Source: Hyaloperonospora brassicae
Taxonomy: Eukaryota > Oomycota > Peronosporomycetes > Peronosporales > Peronosporaceae
Length of the DNA stretch: 64,000 bases
Reading direction: 5' to 3'
Assembly (NCBI GenBank): GCA_947650285.1
Contig: CANTFL010000422.1
Location: forward strand, 23,778 to 87,777
Position 1 is the first letter of the stretch. Each line of letters begins with the position of its first letter. This document shows, in pieces, positions 60,506-64,000 of the stretch. Position numbers and translations under genes: made by a program. The notes under the pieces are model-generated. The model searched no databases. It was given only the letters and a program-made list of their open reading frames with translations, and was not told where the DNA came from.

Positions 60506-63278
60506 TCACATCATGTTGTACGACGACGTTTGCACTTTGTACTGTCCCGGGCCTTTCTTCAGCAAGTAACACTCGTTGCGCAGGATGTCCACGAAGTCCC
60601 GAAAGTCGTCCACCTTGAGCGCCATGCTGTCGACCACTTGGACCAGGTCGTCCATGGAGAACAGACTCGTGTTGCGTCGGGCTGCCGCTTTCATGAGCCG
60701 TGCGACGTACGCTTTCACCTTCTTGGCCAGACTCATGCCTTCGCTGCGGCCAAAGTCGAGACTGCTGTCTTCAGGGACGCACGTGTCGCGCAAACAGTCC
60801 TGCAGGATGTCAACGACATCTCGGGGGTGCTCGACCGAGACGGTCTCAGCGAGTTCCGCTCGAGCGCGCGCTTGCGAGAGACGGATGAGCGACTCGAGCT
60901 GCCGTGTGGTGATCGGGATGCTGTCCGCCGAGTTCTGATCGCCCTCGCCTGCTGCACGCAGCTCCAGATACTTCTGTTGAAGCACAGTCGCATCCTCAGG
61001 TGACAGACGTGGGTGCACGTATCGGCGAGCGTACGCGATAAACTTGCGCACAAAGTAGAGGGGTATGGGGTCGATGCTGAACTCGGACACGTTCTGACGG
61101 AGACGGTGCGATAGCATGCGGTGACCAGACTCGGCGGCTGGTTCGTAATTGCTTGACGGCAGTGTGTTGGCGTGTCTGCTCGACTTCCATGAACTCGTTG
61201 GCGCACAGTCGTCGCGCACGCGCTTCCTCGACTTTCGCGCGCCACGTGCGTGAGAGTTCATCACGTGCTCCGACAACAGCCGATCTCGTTCTTCGTCCGG
61301 CCGGTCCAGCAGGATGAAAACGAGGTCGAAGCGAGACAAGAGCGGAGCTTTCATTTTCAGGTTCTCTCGCACCGACTGACTGCGGTCGTAGTGACCGCCG
61401 CTGGGATTGGCAGCGGCAATGACGGACGTCCGAGCGTTGAGGCTGCACACGATACCTGCCTTTGCAATACTGATGCTTTGCTGCTCCATCGCTTCGAGCA
61501 GGGCCTGGTAGTCGATCCCCATTTTGTCAAACTCGTCGATGCAGCAAACTCCCTGATCGGCGAGAACGAGGGCACCGGATTCCAGCGCGTAGTCGCCGGA
61601 TCCGTCTTTCACCATTGTGACAGTCAACCCCGTCGTGGTAGTGGTGTTTCCACCCACGTACACAGCTCGTGGCGCAACCATGGACACAGCCCGAAGCATC
61701 TGACTTTTGCCCAGACCAGGATCGCCAACAACTAGCACGTGTGAATCTGCTCTGCTCACGCATGGCGTGTCTTTGTCATCCGAGTTCCGAGTTCCTCCGA
61801 GCAACGCCAGGATCAGACCAGCCTTCACGATGTCGTTGCGATAAATGCCGGGACACAGGGAATGGACAAGCCGGTCGAAGACGTCGCCCTGATTGATGAT
61901 ACTGCTAATCTGTTCGAGGTCTTCTTTGGCAAAATCAATGTCCGAAGCTTTGTCTTTGTCCGCCTACGTTGAAGCAAGCGGACACAACATGCGAGGTCCA
62001 TCATTCCGCATCCGACAAGCCCTTCACACCATCGCACAAGTTACCTTTGCCGAGTTTTCGACGGAGTTGGCGCTGATGTACAGTATATACAGGCTGTTTG
62101 CTTGCGCACGCTTGCCATACCTTCCTCCGTGGATTTCCGAGTTGACGCTCTTCACGATGCCTGAGATCGTCACGACGTTACCAGGAATGCAAGAGTCCAC
62201 AAGATCCTCGTACAATTCCACCTCAATCTGCGCGCCACGATGATCAACTCATTGGACGTAAGTAACGAACGGATGGGTCATACATAGGCAGGTAACATGT
62301 TACCATTCGCGGCACACGGCCAGGGCCAACATCTGTGGCTTCGATCTCCTGCAGTCTTGACAACATCAGCAACAACAATAACAGCAACAGCAACAACAAC
62401 AGCATCAAAGACCACAATGACCACATGCGTGTGATGAGTCAGTTGCATCTTCGGAGAACCCCACACGCGCTATTCCTCGACCCACTTGATCTTCTAGTAA
62501 TCGACGGTATCCACCGACGACCGGTTCGGTAGCAGCGTCCGACCTCGACACGGCGAATGCTCACACCCCTGTGGAGGAGTGAACTTTCCCTCGGGGAAGG
62601 CTCTCGACGTCGCTTCATTGCACTTCGCACACACAAAGTCGCACCTCGTGACGAGTGGCTTGACAGCGCTCACTCGCACGACCGTGCCAACAACACTGAC
62701 AAACTGGTGCACCAGTTCTGCTTTCACCGCAGCAATGGGCAGCACCGGCGTCACGCCGTGCAACCGAACCGTGATCTTGGTGCGACCAACGAGCACGTTC
62801 CGCTTCCTCGCGGCGTCTTCTTCTGCCTCCAGGCAAAGCCCGTGCCGCCGCATGCACAGCGTGATGCCCATGCAAAGCAGCACGTCTTCAATGTTTTCCG
62901 TCATTGCTCGCTCAAAGTCCTTTGTTCCAGTCCGAATGAGCTCCTGATAGTGCAGCCACACCACCGTCGCGTTCGCCTGCGTCAAGTCACACTGCAGCAT
63001 TTTCGACTGTGACTACTCACTGGTGTGTATTGCGGTGCAAGAAGTGGTACCCCGTACTTGGAGCAACGGAGCCCATTGTTCGCCGTGTCGGAAACAGTTG
63101 AGGAAGGTCACGGCGGCTTAGAAGCGGCCATCGGTGTCGCTGATAGGGCTATATAGAGCACAGAACGGGTCTCCCCCGGCTGGCGGATACCGATGTTGTG
63201 GTCGTCGGGGTAGTACTGGTTCCATACGCACGTGGCGGCGTCCACGAGGGTGCTCGGAGGCGAATTGGACGGACGCAT
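60506..63278 (-). pseudogene. MCM8: MCM8-like helicase, second long copy, probably inactive
   Basis: Exons mirror the first copy: 60506-61963, 62045-62227, 62304-62348, about 62473-63006, and an N-terminal exon from 63278 downward, with introns of 81, 76 and 51 bp. The AAA+ core is better kept: Walker A GDPGLGKSQML, Walker B CCIDEFDKM, arginine finger PLLSRFDLV (Arg codon 61331-61333), SEHV and ARRYVHP as in the family. The OB-fold exon is intact (ATG at 62998-63000 gives MLQCDLTQAN). It still carries the TAG after TVDY (62494-62496) and the frameshift plus TAA (63118-63120) of the first copy. One private change is VQVVDSM. If unknown splice forms skip those stops it could be a working gene; I favour pseudogene. 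Confidence 0.82.
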
Positions 63279-63458
63279 TATTGGTCGTGCGAGCTTTTCG
63301 TCGTTTGGGACTGACGGCTCAAACCATTCAGATACGACAGTTGGGATTTCGGGTTGGAGGATGTTTGACAAACGATCTCAAGCATAGATTGGGATTGTTT
63401 TCGACGATCCGTCTTTCGTATTTGTGTTTCAACGGCAACGACTGCAACAGCGACTTTA

Positions 63459-63791
63459 CTACAGCTGACCTACTGCGCTGCTGCCACAGTTGACCTTGCT
63501 TAGCCTTGACAAGAGAGCACTTCTACCCGCGAGCTGACGAAAAGGTGCTGGTCTCTCGCTTGACACAACAAGCTCTGGTGCACTTGACTCGCACTCGATT
63601 CGTAGATATTCTTTTACCAACTGCAGAGGCACGTTCGTCGACAAGTTGGGTTTCCCCGGCTTCTGTATCACTTCCGTGTAGATCACTGTGGTGTATCGTG
63701 TTCCAAGAATGGGGTGTCCGAACGACATGCATGGCCCAGCAAGTTTTACGATACTTGACCCGGATAGACGCTCGATGTCTTCGTGGAAGGC
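63459..63791 (-). other. Conserved ORF 5' of MCM8, function unknown (copy 2)
   Basis: Mirror of 19969-20301, about 110 codons, one residue changed near the start. Same uncertainty about strand and frame. A 1-bp difference at its downstream side (one fewer A than the copy near 20301) does not affect it. Confidence 0.3.
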
Positions 63792-64000
63792 CTACCACCC
63801 CCTCGTTTGCCAAAGCCCTATCGGTTGAATACAGAAAAGCCTATCCATCCCTACATTCTTCACCCACAAAACGGTGTCGATGCATTAGTTGATCGATGTA
63901 AAAGTCGATCTTACTCGAGGCTGAGCTCGATCTTCGCTCAGTGATGTATCCGCCCGTTGCACGACTTCTCGTCTCGCAAGCTGCTTTGTCCGGACATTGG
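63792..64000 (-). other. Far 5' end of the MCM8 unit
   Basis: Matches 19761-19968 inverted, up to the last base. A short exon-like stretch (IDQLMHRHRFVGEE in one minus frame) followed by a GT and a TAG about 62 bp later could be an upstream exon of the conserved ORF; not established. Confidence 0.3.

Larger units (their letters stand above)
59305..64000 (+). repeat. Second full copy of the MCM8 unit
   Basis: Inverted relative to 19760-24455 (positions sum to 83760, shifting by one base between two single-base indels). It carries the same genes in the same order. The window's last base pairs with position 19760, the palindrome U breakpoint. Confidence 0.92.

Overview
The window looks like nuclear DNA of an oomycete, most likely Peronosporales (Phytophthora or a downy mildew). 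The evidence is eukaryotic genes with short GT-AG introns (51-89 bp), Ty3/Gypsy gag-pol protein remnants of the kind I associate with Phytophthora, hAT and Tigger/pogo transposase remnants, small secreted proteins, and a sharp contrast between AT-rich gene-free DNA and GC-rich gene islands. No tRNA, rRNA, CRISPR or bacterial operon is visible. The taxonomic call is inference.

Layout. 1-1910: 5' part of a minus-strand Gypsy element (protease, gag, 5' LTR end). 1911-9597: AT-rich, no gene seen. 9598-16002: palindrome A (arms about 1.77 kb, spacer about 2.9 kb), each arm carrying the same 268-bp solo LTR. 16003-17300: a block that reappears beside palindrome B. 17750-24845: palindrome U (arms about 2.0 kb) with a small secreted-protein gene and a 67-aa membrane-protein gene in each arm, one nearly complete MCM8 copy and one MCM8 3' fragment. 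25327-29020: a hAT transposase pseudogene split by a 390-bp solo LTR, with related short repeats on both sides. 29163-30664: Tigger/pogo transposase pseudogene. 31850-38099: palindrome B and its side block, a diverged relative of A in reverse orientation. 38100-47600: AT-rich, gene-free, with a second solo LTR of the 390-bp family at 43760-44170. 47600-49636: decayed repeat DNA. 49637-56545: a decayed, nearly full-length minus-strand Gypsy element. 56855-58452: a second, different Tigger pseudogene (minus). 59135-64000: a second copy of the MCM8 unit, with the secreted-protein and membrane-protein genes on plus and MCM8 on minus.

Biology. The only host genes I can support are MCM8 (meiotic/homologous-recombination helicase; both long copies carry the same in-frame stops and look inactive), the 67-aa single-pass membrane protein convergent with it, and 49-50-aa secreted peptides next to them. 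Everything else recognisable is transposon wreckage. The unusual signal is structural: three long palindromes in 64 kb. A and B belong to one old family, yet within each the arms are almost identical, which suggests homogenisation inside each palindrome or, as the rival explanation, repeated fold-back duplication or assembly artefact.
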